This document shows positions 16,597 through 25,516 of a stretch of DNA of 64,000 nucleotides, in pieces (the first letter of the stretch is position 1; each line of letters opens with the position of its first letter). The DNA is from Serratia odorifera (GTDB lineage Bacteria > Pseudomonadota > Gammaproteobacteria > Enterobacterales > Enterobacteriaceae), in contig NZ_LR134117.1 of assembly GCF_900635445.1 (NCBI RefSeq), forward strand, positions 496,001-560,000. Direction: 5' to 3'. A model generated the notes under the pieces. That model saw nothing but the letters and a program-made list of their open reading frames with translations. It searched no databases and was not told where the DNA came from. The position numbers and the translations under genes are program-made.

Positions 16597-17546
16597 TGCC
16601 AATTGCCAAACTGGTGCACGCTCTCGGCGGCTTTCGCTGTGAACAGCTGGACACCCACCTGCCACTCAGCCTCGGGCTGGACGGCAGTGCCGTATTGCAT
16701 CCGCCGGCGAGCCCATTGCCGGCCGGCTGGCTGGTACAGGCGCTGGATCAACTGCTGGTTGCCGCACCCACCCTCAGCGGCGTGACGCTGCCGTATGCCG
16801 AATGGCGCGAAGAGCCACAGGCGCAGGCGCTGTTTGCCCTGGCCAGCGGCGACTATCTGGCGCGCGAAACCTTTTATCAACTGCCGCTGTGGCTGACGGC
16901 GGAACGCAACCCGGCCAGCGGTCAGATGCAGTACGACGCCGAACGCGCGCTGTGGTTTCCGCAACGCCCGGCGCGGCCACAGGGCGAGGTCTATCGCCGC
17001 TTCGATCCGCAAATCAAGCACACGCTGAGCTTCCGCCTGCCGGAGATCGAGCGCGACGCCGAGCAGTTCACCCGCTGGATGAACGCGCCGCGGGTTAACG
17101 CCTTCTGGGAAATGAGCGGCCCGCTGGAAACTCAGGTCGCCTATCTGCAGCGCCAACTGGATTCCAGCTATTGCTATCCGCTGCTCGGCTGCTTTGACGA
17201 TCGGCCCTTTGGCTATTTCGAAGTGTATTGGGCGCCGGAAGATCGCATCGGTCGCCATTATCGCTGGCAGCCGTTCGACCGCGGCCTGCATATGCTGGTG
17301 GGCGAAGAAAACTGGCGTGGCGCGCAGTACATCCGCAGTTGGCTACGCGGCTTGACGCATTACCTCTATCTGGACGAACCGCGCACCCAGCGCGTGGTGG
17401 CCGAACCGCGCGCCGACAACCAGCGCCTGTTCCGCCATTTGCCGGCCGCTGGCTACCAGACAATGAAAGAGTTCGATTTCCCGCACAAACGTTCGCGTCT
17501 GATCGTCAACCAACGCCATGCCTTCTTCCAGGAGGGCAACGTATGA
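16593..17546 (+). CDS. iucB: N6-hydroxylysine O/N-acetyltransferase (IucB)
   Basis: A 317-residue GNAT-type acetyltransferase with the siderophore acetyltransferase pattern HTLSFRLPEIERDAEQFTRWM, then NAFWEMSGP and a C-terminal ADNQRLFRHLPAAGYQTMKEF segment. It transfers acetyl from acetyl-CoA to N6-hydroxylysine before condensation by IucA and IucC. There are adjacent ATG codons at 16593 and 16596; the first overlaps the iucA stop. The length is close to the 315 residues of E. coli IucB. Confidence 0.94.
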   Translation: MMPIAKLVHALGGFRCEQLDTHLPLSLGLDGSAVLHPPASPLPAGWLVQALDQLLVAAPTLSGVTLPYAEWREEPQAQALFALASGDYLARETFYQLPLWLTAERNPASGQMQYDAERALWFPQRPARPQGEVYRRFDPQIKHTLSFRLPEIERDAEQFTRWMNAPRVNAFWEMSGPLETQVAYLQRQLDSSYCYPLLGCFDDRPFGYFEVYWAPEDRIGRHYRWQPFDRGLHMLVGEENWRGAQYIRSWLRGLTHYLYLDEPRTQRVVAEPRADNQRLFRHLPAAGYQTMKEFDFPHKRSRLIVNQRHAFFQEGNV

Positions 17547-19291
17547 ACATCGCTGATTATGCCGACTGGCAGCGCGTCAACCGCCAGATGATCGCCAAGA
17601 TCCTGGCGGAGCTGGAGTACGAACGCACGCTGCACGCGGAAACGCACCATGCCGGCTGGCGTATCGCCGTCGGCGACGCCGACTATACCTTCAGCGCCCA
17701 ACGCGGCATCTGGGGCTGGTTGCATATCGATCCGGCGTCGTTGGCCTGCGACAGCCAACCGCTGGCGGCGGACAGTATGCTGCGTCAGTTGGCGCAGGTG
17801 CTGGCAATGGACGATGCGCAGATCGCCGAGCACCTGGAAGATTTGTACGCCACGCTGCGTGGCGACATGCAACTGTTGGCGGCACGCCACGGTATGAATG
17901 CGCAGGATCTGATCGCGCTCGAACCCGATGCGCTGCAATGCCTGCTGGCCGGGCATCCGAAGTTTATCTTCAACAAGGGCCGACGCGGCTGGGGCCTGAC
18001 GGCGTTGCAACAATATGCGCCGGAATATCAGGGTCAGTTCCGTCTGCATTGGGTGGCAGCGCAACGCGCTAGCTTCGTCTGGTGCGCCGATGAGCAGTAT
18101 CCGCTGGAAAACCTGCTCAACAGCGCGATGGACCATGCCGAACGCCAGCGCTTCGATCGCCGCTGGCGCGAACTGAAGCTGAATGACGATTGGGTGCCGG
18201 TTCCGCTGCACCCGTGGCAGTGGCAACAGAAAATCGCCCTGCACTTTTTACCGCAGCTGGCCGCCGGTGAGTTGGTGGAACTGGGCGAGTTTGGTGACAG
18301 TTATCTGGCACAACAGTCGCTGCGCACGCTGACCAACGTCAGCCGTCGCGTGTCGTTCGACATCAAACTGCCGTTGACCATTTATAACACCTCCTGCTAC
18401 CGCGGCATTCCCGGCAAATACATCAGCGCCGGTCCGGCAGCTTCCCGCTGGTTGCAGCAGATCTTTGCCGAAGACCGCACGCTGCAGGCCAGCGGCGCAC
18501 AGATCCTTGGCGAGCCGGCAGCCGGTTACATGACGCATCAAACCTATGCGGCGTTGAAACAGGCACCGTATCGCTATCAGGAAATGCTCGGCGTCATCTG
18601 GCGCGAAAACCCGTCCTGCTATTTAAAGGACGACGAACAGGCGATTCTGATGGCCACGCTGATGGAAACCGACAACCACGGACAGCCGCTGATTGCCGCC
18701 TATATCGCCCGCTCCGGTCTGAGCGCCGACGCCTGGCTGACGCAGATGTTCCAGGCGGTGGTGATCCCGATGTATCACCTGATGTGCCGTTACGGCGTGG
18801 CGCTGATCGCCCATGGCCAGAACATCACGCTGGTGATGAAGGATCATGTACCGCAGCGCGTGCTGTTGAAGGACTTCCAGGGCGATATGCGCCTGGTCGA
18901 TCAGGCGTTTGCCGAGAGCGCCTCGCTACCGCAGGTAGTGAAGGACGTGACCGTGCGCCTGCCGGCCGATTACCTGATCCACGATTTGCAAACCGGGCAT
19001 TTTGTTACCGTGCTGCGGTTTATTTCGCCGCTGATGGCGAGTTGCAACGTGAGCGAACAACAATTTTACCAACTGCTGGCGCAGGTGCTGCAACGCTATA
19101 TGGCGCAGCACCCGGACATGGCAGAGCGTTTTGATCTTTTTAGTCTGTTTAAACCACAAATCATTCGTGTGGTGCTCAACCCGGTGAAACTCACCTATTC
19201 AGAGCACGATGGCGGCAGCCGCATGCTGCCCAACTATCTACAGGATCTGGATAACCCGCTTTATTTGGTCACCAAGGAGTTTGCCCAATGA
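17543..19291 (+). CDS. iucC: Aerobactin synthase, NIS family (IucC)
   Basis: A 582-residue NIS synthetase starting MNIADYADWQRVNRQM at 17543, where ATG overlaps the iucB stop (ATGA). The open frame extends upstream into iucB but that part is not real. Motifs include HPKFIFNKGRRG, PLHPWQWQQK and KLPLTIYNTSCYRG, covering the ATP and citrate-intermediate sites. IucC adds the second acetyl-hydroxylysine to complete aerobactin. E. coli IucC is 580 residues long. Confidence 0.95.
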   Translation: MNIADYADWQRVNRQMIAKILAELEYERTLHAETHHAGWRIAVGDADYTFSAQRGIWGWLHIDPASLACDSQPLAADSMLRQLAQVLAMDDAQIAEHLEDLYATLRGDMQLLAARHGMNAQDLIALEPDALQCLLAGHPKFIFNKGRRGWGLTALQQYAPEYQGQFRLHWVAAQRASFVWCADEQYPLENLLNSAMDHAERQRFDRRWRELKLNDDWVPVPLHPWQWQQKIALHFLPQLAAGELVELGEFGDSYLAQQSLRTLTNVSRRVSFDIKLPLTIYNTSCYRGIPGKYISAGPAASRWLQQIFAEDRTLQASGAQILGEPAAGYMTHQTYAALKQAPYRYQEMLGVIWRENPSCYLKDDEQAILMATLMETDNHGQPLIAAYIARSGLSADAWLTQMFQAVVIPMYHLMCRYGVALIAHGQNITLVMKDHVPQRVLLKDFQGDMRLVDQAFAESASLPQVVKDVTVRLPADYLIHDLQTGHFVTVLRFISPLMASCNVSEQQFYQLLAQVLQRYMAQHPDMAERFDLFSLFKPQIIRVVLNPVKLTYSEHDGGSRMLPNYLQDLDNPLYLVTKEFAQ

Positions 19292-20616
19292 ATCAGCCTC
19301 TCGATTTCATCGGCATCGGTATCGGTCCTTTCAACCTCAGCATTGCCGCGCTTGGCAGCGAGGTCGACGGTTTTAACGCGCAGTTCTTCGAGCGTAAACC
19401 CCATTTTTCCTGGCACCCCGGCATGATGGTGCCGGATTGCCACATGCAGACCAGCTTCCTGAAGGATCTGGTCAGCGCAGTGTCACCAACCAATCCCTAC
19501 AGTTTCCTTAACTACCTGGTCAAGCGGAAGAAATTCTACCGTTTTCTGACCACCGAGCAGCGTACGGTGTCGCGCGAAGAGTTCGCCGACTATCTGGACT
19601 GGGCGGCCAACGGCATGGCGTCGCTGGCGTTCAGTCAGGATATTCACCAGGTGGAATTTGACGATCGCCAACGGCTGTTTGCGGTGACCACCCAACGCGG
19701 CGTTTATCATGCCCGCCATGTATGTCTGGGCATCGGCAAGAAAATTCTGCTGCCGGAGTGCGTGACCGAGCAAAACGATCGTTGTTTCCACGCCAGCGAA
19801 ATGGCGCTGCGCAATCCGGAGCTGGCCGGCAAACGCGTTACCGTGGTCGGCGGTGGGCAGAGCGGTGCCGATCTGTTCCTGAATATTTTCCGTGGCGAAT
19901 GGGGACAGCCGAGCCAACTGAACTGGGTGTCGCGCCGCAATAACTACAATGCGCTCGACGAAGCGGCCTTCGCCAACGAATATTTCACCCCGGAATACGT
20001 AGAGAGCTTTTATACCCTGAACGACGGCGCCAAACAGCGCATGTTGAGCGAACAGAAGATGACCTCCGACGGTATTACCAGCGAATCACTGCTGGCGATT
20101 TACCGCGCCATGTATCACCGTTTCGAAGTGCTGCGCGAAACGCCGTGGGCACGCCTGTTACCGAGCCGCTCACTGGCGGCGCTACACGCACAGGGCAACG
20201 GCTACCAGTTGGTGACGCATCACCATCTCGATCAGGGCAAGGAAACCTTCGACAGCGACGTGGTGATTTTTGCCACCGGCTATCAGCAGGATCGCCCGGC
20301 ATTTCTGGCGCCGCTGGCGGAACGTCTGCACCTCACCGCCGACGACAACTACCGCGTATCGCCCGACTTTACCCTCGGCTGGGACGGCCCGGCAGAAAAC
20401 TGCCTGTTCGCCGTCAATGCCGGCATGCACAGTCACGGCATCGCCGAACCGCAGCTCAGCCTGATGGCCTGGCGAGCAGCGCGGATCCTCAACCGGGCTT
20501 TAGGACGCGAGCAGTTCGATTTGGCGTCCACCCCGGCGGTAATTCAATGGCGTAGTCAACAGCCGGGCACCCCAACCCGCGCAGAACAGTCTATGCTAAA
20601 TTACTCGGAAATCTGA
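19288..20616 (+). CDS. iucD: L-lysine N6-monooxygenase (IucD)
   Basis: A 442-residue flavin monooxygenase. It has the FAD motif GIGIGPFNLSIAALG at the N-terminus, the NADPH motif VVGGGQSGADLF (about residue 187) and the ATGY signature FATGYQQDRP (about residue 329). It hydroxylates lysine at N6, the first committed step to aerobactin. The start overlaps the iucC stop by 4 bp, and its end is followed by a 51-bp gap to iutA. Confidence 0.95.
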   Translation: MNQPLDFIGIGIGPFNLSIAALGSEVDGFNAQFFERKPHFSWHPGMMVPDCHMQTSFLKDLVSAVSPTNPYSFLNYLVKRKKFYRFLTTEQRTVSREEFADYLDWAANGMASLAFSQDIHQVEFDDRQRLFAVTTQRGVYHARHVCLGIGKKILLPECVTEQNDRCFHASEMALRNPELAGKRVTVVGGGQSGADLFLNIFRGEWGQPSQLNWVSRRNNYNALDEAAFANEYFTPEYVESFYTLNDGAKQRMLSEQKMTSDGITSESLLAIYRAMYHRFEVLRETPWARLLPSRSLAALHAQGNGYQLVTHHHLDQGKETFDSDVVIFATGYQQDRPAFLAPLAERLHLTADDNYRVSPDFTLGWDGPAENCLFAVNAGMHSHGIAEPQLSLMAWRAARILNRALGREQFDLASTPAVIQWRSQQPGTPTRAEQSMLNYSEI

Positions 20617-20667
20617 GGCTTACCCTTTTTTGACGCACACCAACAACGGGAAATATTGGAAATAACG

Positions 20668-22863
20668 ATGAAACGCAAACACCTCTGGGTATTGAACCCT
20701 TGTCTGCTGGCGATGCTCGCGCCGGCAGCCTGGGCAGAACAACAAAAAAATGAAGAACAACTGGTGGTTTCCGCCAGCCGCGCGCACCGTAGCGTCGCGG
20801 AAATGGCACAAACCACCTGGGTGATCGAGAGCCAGGAAATCGAGCAGCAGGTTCAGGGCGGAAAAGAGATCAAAGAGATCCTGGCGCAACTGATCCCCGG
20901 CATGGACGTCAGCAGTCAGGGCCGAACCAACTACGGCATGAACATGCGCGGCCGGTCGATGCTGGTGATGATCGACGGCGTACGCCAGAACTCATCGCGC
21001 ACCGACAGCCGTCAGTTGGATTCGATCGACCCGTTCAATATCGATCGCATTGAGGTGATCTCCGGTTCAACCTCGCTGTACGGTGGCGGCAGCACCGGCG
21101 GCCTGATCAACATCGTGACCAAAAAAGGCCAGGAGGAAAAGCAGGTCGAACTGCAAATCGGCGGTAAAACCGGCTTCAACAGCCACAACGATCACGATGA
21201 AAACGTGTCGGCTGCGGTCAGCGGCGGCACCGAACACGCCTCCGGACGCCTGTCGGTGTCGTATCAGCGCTACGGCGGCTGGTACGATGGCAAAGGCAAG
21301 GAAGTGCTGATCGACAACACCCAGACCGGCCTGCAATATTCCGACCGCATCGACGTGATGGGCACCGGCACCATCAACATCGACGAGCATCAGCAGTTGC
21401 AGCTGACCACCCAGTATTACAAAAGCCAGTCCGACGGCGAGCACGGCCTGTACCTCGGCGAGAACTTCTCGGCGGTGACCGGCGCAGGCGAAGCATCTAA
21501 CAGCAGCGCGCTGAATTCTGACCGTATCCCCGGTACCGAACGCCATTTGATCAACCTGCAATACTCCAACACCGATTTCTGGGGACAGGATCTGGTGGCG
21601 CAGGTGTATTACCGCGACGAGTCGCTGACCTTCTACCCGTTCCCGACCTTGTCCAAGGGGCAGGTCACCAGCATCGGCGCCTCGCAGCAGAAAACCGATT
21701 TCTACGGCGGTAAACTGACGCTAAACAGCAAACCGATCGACAGCCTGACGCTGACCTACGGCGTCGATGCCGAGCATGAAAGCTTCAATGCCAACCAGCA
21801 GTTCTTCAATCTGGCCAAGGCGCAACAGTCCGGCGGCATGTATCTGGAAAACGCCTACAACGTCGGCCGCTATCCGAGCTACACCACCACCAATCTGGCG
21901 CCGTTCCTGCAGGCCAACTACGACATCAACCCGATCTTCACCCTGAGCGGCGGCGTGCGTTACCAGTACACCGAAAACAAGGTGGACGACTTTGTCGGTT
22001 ATGCGCAGCAACAGGGTATCGCCAACGGCCTGGCCAACTCTGCCGACGCGGTACCTGGCGGCAAGACCAGCTACAACAATGCGCTGTTCAATGCCGGTTT
22101 GCTGGCGCACCTGACCGAACGCCAGCAGGCGTGGTTCAACTTCTCGCAGGGCTTCGAGATCCCGGACCTGGCGAAATATTACGGCTCCGGCAACTATAAG
22201 CTGGTGAACGGCCACTATCAGTTGCAAAACAGCGTTAACGTCAACGATTCCAAACTGGATGGCATCAAGGTCAACTCCTACGAGCTGGGCTGGCGCTATA
22301 CCGGGGATAATCTGCGCACCCAGGTGGCCGCCTACTACTCGCTGTCAGACAAGACCATTTCGATCAACAAGACCGACATGACCATCAGCCTGGATTCCGA
22401 CAAGCGTCGCATTTACGGCGTGGAAGGGGCGGTTGATTACTTCTTTGATGACAGCGAATGGAGCACCGGCGCCACCTTCAACCTGATAAAATCGCAGACC
22501 AAGGTCGATGGCAAATGGGAAAAACTGACCGTGGATACCGCCAGCCCGTCGAAAGCCACCGCCTATGTCAACTGGGCGCCGGGTGACTGGAATCTGCGAG
22601 TGCAGTCGCAGCAGACCTTCGATGTTTCCGATGCCGACGGCAATAAGCTCAACGGCTACAACACCGTCGATTTCCTCGGCAGCTACGCCCTGCCGGTGGG
22701 CAAGGTCAGCTTCAGCGTCGAAAACCTGCTGGACAAAAACTACACCACCGTATGGGGACAGCGTGCGCCAATCCTGTATAGCCCAACCTACGGCTCGTCC
22801 GAGCTGTACAGCTATAAAGGCCGTGGCCGTACCTTTGGCCTGAACTATTCGGTATTGTTCTGA
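20668..22863 (+). CDS. iutA: TonB-dependent ferric aerobactin receptor
   Basis: A 731-residue outer-membrane receptor. MKRKHLW at 20668 starts a signal peptide ending near AAWA, followed by a TonB box region (EEQLVVSASR). The plug domain (TNYGMNMRGRSMLVMIDGVR; IEVISGSTSLYGGGSTGGL) is very like E. coli IutA. The barrel ends with a C-terminal phenylalanine (NYSVLF), the usual BAM recognition end. It imports ferric aerobactin with TonB-ExbBD. An in-frame ATG four codons upstream is possible but lacks family support. Confidence 0.95.
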   Translation: MKRKHLWVLNPCLLAMLAPAAWAEQQKNEEQLVVSASRAHRSVAEMAQTTWVIESQEIEQQVQGGKEIKEILAQLIPGMDVSSQGRTNYGMNMRGRSMLVMIDGVRQNSSRTDSRQLDSIDPFNIDRIEVISGSTSLYGGGSTGGLINIVTKKGQEEKQVELQIGGKTGFNSHNDHDENVSAAVSGGTEHASGRLSVSYQRYGGWYDGKGKEVLIDNTQTGLQYSDRIDVMGTGTINIDEHQQLQLTTQYYKSQSDGEHGLYLGENFSAVTGAGEASNSSALNSDRIPGTERHLINLQYSNTDFWGQDLVAQVYYRDESLTFYPFPTLSKGQVTSIGASQQKTDFYGGKLTLNSKPIDSLTLTYGVDAEHESFNANQQFFNLAKAQQSGGMYLENAYNVGRYPSYTTTNLAPFLQANYDINPIFTLSGGVRYQYTENKVDDFVGYAQQQGIANGLANSADAVPGGKTSYNNALFNAGLLAHLTERQQAWFNFSQGFEIPDLAKYYGSGNYKLVNGHYQLQNSVNVNDSKLDGIKVNSYELGWRYTGDNLRTQVAAYYSLSDKTISINKTDMTISLDSDKRRIYGVEGAVDYFFDDSEWSTGATFNLIKSQTKVDGKWEKLTVDTASPSKATAYVNWAPGDWNLRVQSQQTFDVSDADGNKLNGYNTVDFLGSYALPVGKVSFSVENLLDKNYTTVWGQRAPILYSPTYGSSELYSYKGRGRTFGLNYSVLF

Positions 22864-22904
22864 TCCCGAGATAGCCTGGGCGCCGCAGCTGGCGCCCTAC
22901 GCGC

Positions 22905-22934
22905 AAAAAACCACCGGTTCAACGGTGGTTTTTT
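22905..22934. terminator. Bidirectional terminator between iutA and hpxB
   Basis: AAAAAACCACCG, a six-base loop and CGGTGGTTTTTT form a 12-bp stem with T and A tracts on both sides, serving the convergent iutA and hpxB. A second inverted repeat, GGGCGCC/GGCGCCC, lies just upstream at 22879-22897. Confidence 0.9.
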
Positions 22935-22938
22935 ATTT

Positions 22939-23877
22939 TCATCCCTGATAGGGGTGATGCGCCAGCCAGTGTTCGGCAATCTCCTGCCGGCGGCAAATCC
23001 ACACGCGATCGTGCTGCTGGACATAGTCCAAAAAACGCTGCAAGGCGCGGAATTTGCCCGGTCGTCCCAGCAAGCGGCAGTGCATGCCGATCGACAACAT
23101 CTTCGGCGCCAGCTCCCCTTCGGCATACAGCACGTCAAAGCTGTCCTTCAAATAGGTAAAGAACTGCTCGCCGGTGTTGAACCCCTGCGGCGAGGCAAAG
23201 CGCATGTCGTTGGCCTCCAGGGTATAGGGCACCACCAGATGCGGTTTTCTGTCGCCGTTGGCGCAGGTCACCTCGGTCCAGAACGGCAGATCGTCACCAT
23301 AATAATCGCTGTCATACAGCATGCCGCCGTGCTCCACCAGCAGCCGACGGGTATTGGGACTGTCGCGGCCGGTATACCAGCCCAACGGCGCCTGCCCGAA
23401 CAGATCGCGCAACACGCCGATCGCCTGTTGCAGGTGCTGCCGTTCAGTCGCCTCGTCCACGTTCTGATAGTGGATCCAGCGCCAGCCGTGGCTGACCACG
23501 TCGTAATCGGCATCCTTGATCGCCTGCACCACCGGCGGATTGCGCGCCAGCGCCATTGCTACACCAAAAACGGTCAGCGGCAGGCCGCGGCGCTGGAACT
23601 CCTGGTGAATACGCCAGAAACCGGCGCGCGAACCGTATTCGTACAGGGAGTCCATCGACATATGGCGCTCGGGATAGCTGGCCGCGCCGATAATGTCTGA
23701 CAGAAACTGCTCGGAACCGGCGTCGCCATGCAGCACATGGCTTTCCGCGCCTTCTTCGTAGTTCAACACGAACTGCAGCGCAATACGCGCCTGCCCCGGC
23801 CAGTTGGCATGCGGGGGCTTGCCACCATAGCCGATAAGATCACGCGGATAATCATGGGTAAATTGATACTGGTTCAT
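22939..23877 (-). CDS. hpxB: Allantoinase, PuuE type (polysaccharide deacetylase fold)
   Basis: A 312-residue cofactor-independent-type allantoinase (PuuE family), not the amidohydrolase-type AllB. It begins DYPRDLIGYGGKPPHANWPG and contains YEYGSRAGFWRI, DVVSHGWRWIHYQ and the GWYTGRDSPNTRRLL segment. It opens the allantoin ring to allantoate. It follows the racemase gene by 11 bp in the order regulator-racemase-allantoinase, the hpxSAB arrangement of Klebsiella; puuE is the equivalent name. Confidence 0.93.
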   Translation of the reverse strand: MNQYQFTHDYPRDLIGYGGKPPHANWPGQARIALQFVLNYEEGAESHVLHGDAGSEQFLSDIIGAASYPERHMSMDSLYEYGSRAGFWRIHQEFQRRGLPLTVFGVAMALARNPPVVQAIKDADYDVVSHGWRWIHYQNVDEATERQHLQQAIGVLRDLFGQAPLGWYTGRDSPNTRRLLVEHGGMLYDSDYYGDDLPFWTEVTCANGDRKPHLVVPYTLEANDMRFASPQGFNTGEQFFTYLKDSFDVLYAEGELAPKMLSIGMHCRLLGRPGKFRALQRFLDYVQQHDRVWICRRQEIAEHWLAHHPYQG

Positions 23878-23888
23878 CGCACCATCCC

Positions 23889-24617
23889 TCAGTTAAATTC
23901 GCTGAAAACGCCGCTTAACGGCTTTGCCAGCGGAAAATCCAGATCGCCATGCTTGCTGGTTCGCAGGCCCAGGCCGTGCAGCGATTCGATCATTTTCACC
24001 GCCGCGCTAACGCCGTCGATCACCGGCATCGCCAGTTCGTGCGTCAGTTCCCGCGCCAGATCGGCCATACCGCCGCAGCCCAGCACGATAGCCCCGCTAC
24101 CGTCCTGCCGTTTGGCAAGCAGGCATTGTTCGCGCACTTTTTGCTGCGCTACGCCGCTGCCGTCCTCCAGCGCCAGCACCGGCAAATCAATGGCGTGCAG
24201 CGCGGCACAGTGACGTTCAAAACCGTATTGGTGCAATAGATGGCGGGCGATAATCAGCGTGCGGGGCAACGTGGTGACGATGGAAAAACGCGTCGCCACC
24301 AGCGTGGCCATATGCATCGCCGCTTCGGCAATGCCGATCACCGGCGCGTCGGCCAGTTCACGTGCCGCCAACAGGCCGGGATCGCCAAAACAGGCGATAA
24401 TATGGCCATCAACCCCGGTTTCTCGCCCCTGCTTTACCCGCTGCAATACGCCAATGGCGGCAATCGCCTCATCAAAGTGCCCTTCAATCGACGGCACCCC
24501 CTGCGGCGGGCAGACGGCGATGATTTCCGTACCGCGTGCAGCAACCGCGCGCGCCGCCGTGGCGATGGTTTCCGTCATCGCCTGGCTGGTATTGGGATTG
24601 ATCAACTGAATTTTCAT
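23889..24617 (-). CDS. hpxA: Allantoin racemase (Asp/Glu/hydantoin racemase family)
   Basis: A 242-residue racemase with the family opening IQLINPNTSQAMTETI and two catalytic cysteines, in HIIACFGDPGLLAARE (about residue 77) and GAIVLGCGGMADLARE (about residue 181). It interconverts (R)- and (S)-allantoin so that both enantiomers can be used by HpxB. The start overlaps the end of the hpxS gene by 4 bp. Hydantoin racemase is the alternative by sequence; the neighbouring allantoinase and permease favour allantoin. Confidence 0.9.
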   Translation of the reverse strand: MKIQLINPNTSQAMTETIATAARAVAARGTEIIAVCPPQGVPSIEGHFDEAIAAIGVLQRVKQGRETGVDGHIIACFGDPGLLAARELADAPVIGIAEAAMHMATLVATRFSIVTTLPRTLIIARHLLHQYGFERHCAALHAIDLPVLALEDGSGVAQQKVREQCLLAKRQDGSGAIVLGCGGMADLARELTHELAMPVIDGVSAAVKMIESLHGLGLRTSKHGDLDFPLAKPLSGVFSEFN

Positions 24618-25351
24618 TGCGGCTCCTGCTGGCGCAGGCCGGCGAAGATATGCGCGAAGTCCGGCGTATCACCGTCATGGTGGTTAAAGCGCAGGTGGCC
24701 AACGATGTCGTCAAAATGCCGCGCCATCTGTGCCGCCAGCCCCGCCGTGTCGGCGTTGCGTAGCAGCACCAGCAGATCGTGGTGATCGTGGCAGCGGCAG
24801 CCCTGCTGCCATGGCGCGCCATAGGCGGCAATCACCAGCGATGAGCGCAGCGTCAGTTGCGACACCGTCTCCGTCAGCACCTGGTTACCGCTTATCGCCT
24901 GCAATTGCACGTGAAACGCGGCGGACAGGCGGATCGCTGCGGCACCGTCACGATCGTCATGCGCTCGTTGTTCCTGGGCGACCAGGGTATCCAGCATCAG
25001 CAACTGTTCCGCGCGGCAGCGGCTCACCACCTGCGGCAAATTGGCACATTCCAGCAGCTTACGCGTCGCGAACACTTGGCGGGCTTCGTCTTCTCCCGGC
25101 GTGGTGACCTGTGCACCACGCTTGGGCAGTTGCGTTACCAGTTGCACTGCCGCAAGGCGCTGTAACACCCGACGAATGCCGGTGCGGCTCACGCCGAAGG
25201 TGTCCGCCAGCGCTTCTTCCGGCAATCTGCTACCGGGTAACAGGCGATGTTCAACGATCGCTTTCACCAGTTGGTTATAAATATGATCGTCGCGATCTTC
25301 AGTAAAGTAGGTGGCGTCGAGCCTGTCCCACGTGGCTTGGGTGCCAATCAT
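24614..25351 (-). CDS. hpxS: GntR-family (FCD) regulator of allantoin genes
   Basis: A 245-residue regulator. ATG 25351 is chosen because GGAG precedes it; the frame is open further upstream but then runs through the promoter and permease gene. The winged helix covers about residues 20-85 (ALADTFGVSRTGIRRVLQRL), and an all-helical FCD domain follows (RKLLECANLPQVVSRC; FHVQLQAISGN; HHDLLVLLRNADTAGLAAQM). It is divergent from hpxC, with three GTATAC boxes between. In Klebsiella a GntR protein HpxS responds to allantoin; the same role is inferred here. Confidence 0.87.
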   Translation of the reverse strand: MIGTQATWDRLDATYFTEDRDDHIYNQLVKAIVEHRLLPGSRLPEEALADTFGVSRTGIRRVLQRLAAVQLVTQLPKRGAQVTTPGEDEARQVFATRKLLECANLPQVVSRCRAEQLLMLDTLVAQEQRAHDDRDGAAAIRLSAAFHVQLQAISGNQVLTETVSQLTLRSSLVIAAYGAPWQQGCRCHDHHDLLVLLRNADTAGLAAQMARHFDDIVGHLRFNHHDGDTPDFAHIFAGLRQQEPQ

Positions 25352-25360
25352 CACGCTGCT

Positions 25361-25415
25361 CCGTATACCGTTAGATAACCAAATCGTATACAACAAAAAC
25401 CATTCTTGTATACAA
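25361..25415. promoter_or_regulatory. Three phased GTATAC sites, candidate HpxS operators
   Basis: GTATAC occurs at 25363, 25386 and 25408, spaced 23 and 22 bp, about two helical turns each. The third sits in the 10-bp palindrome TTGTATACAA and the second in TCGTATACAA. GntR-FCD regulators bind such short palindromes, and the sites lie just upstream of hpxS and the hpxC promoter region. Confidence 0.65.
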
Positions 25416-25427
25416 AAAAGATAAATC

Positions 25428-25444
25428 TGGCCTGAATCCTGCAA
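25428..25444 (+). promoter_or_regulatory. Possible sigma-54-like promoter of hpxC
   Basis: TGGCCTGAATCCTGCAA has GG and GC spaced by 10 bases, but departs from TGGCAC and TTGC at several positions. It would start transcription about 63 nt before the hpxC ATG. It is much weaker than the two other sigma-54 sites in this window. Confidence 0.35.
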
Positions 25445-25516
25445 AAGCCCTGTCAGCAACATTGACCCAAATACGGTGAATACATCCGGGTGCCGTTCTA
25501 GACAGGAGCACGATTT

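Noticed and set aside
13487..22863. A new type of siderophore system
   Set aside because: Gene order and motifs (IucABCD, IutA, ShiF-like exporter) match classical aerobactin throughout.
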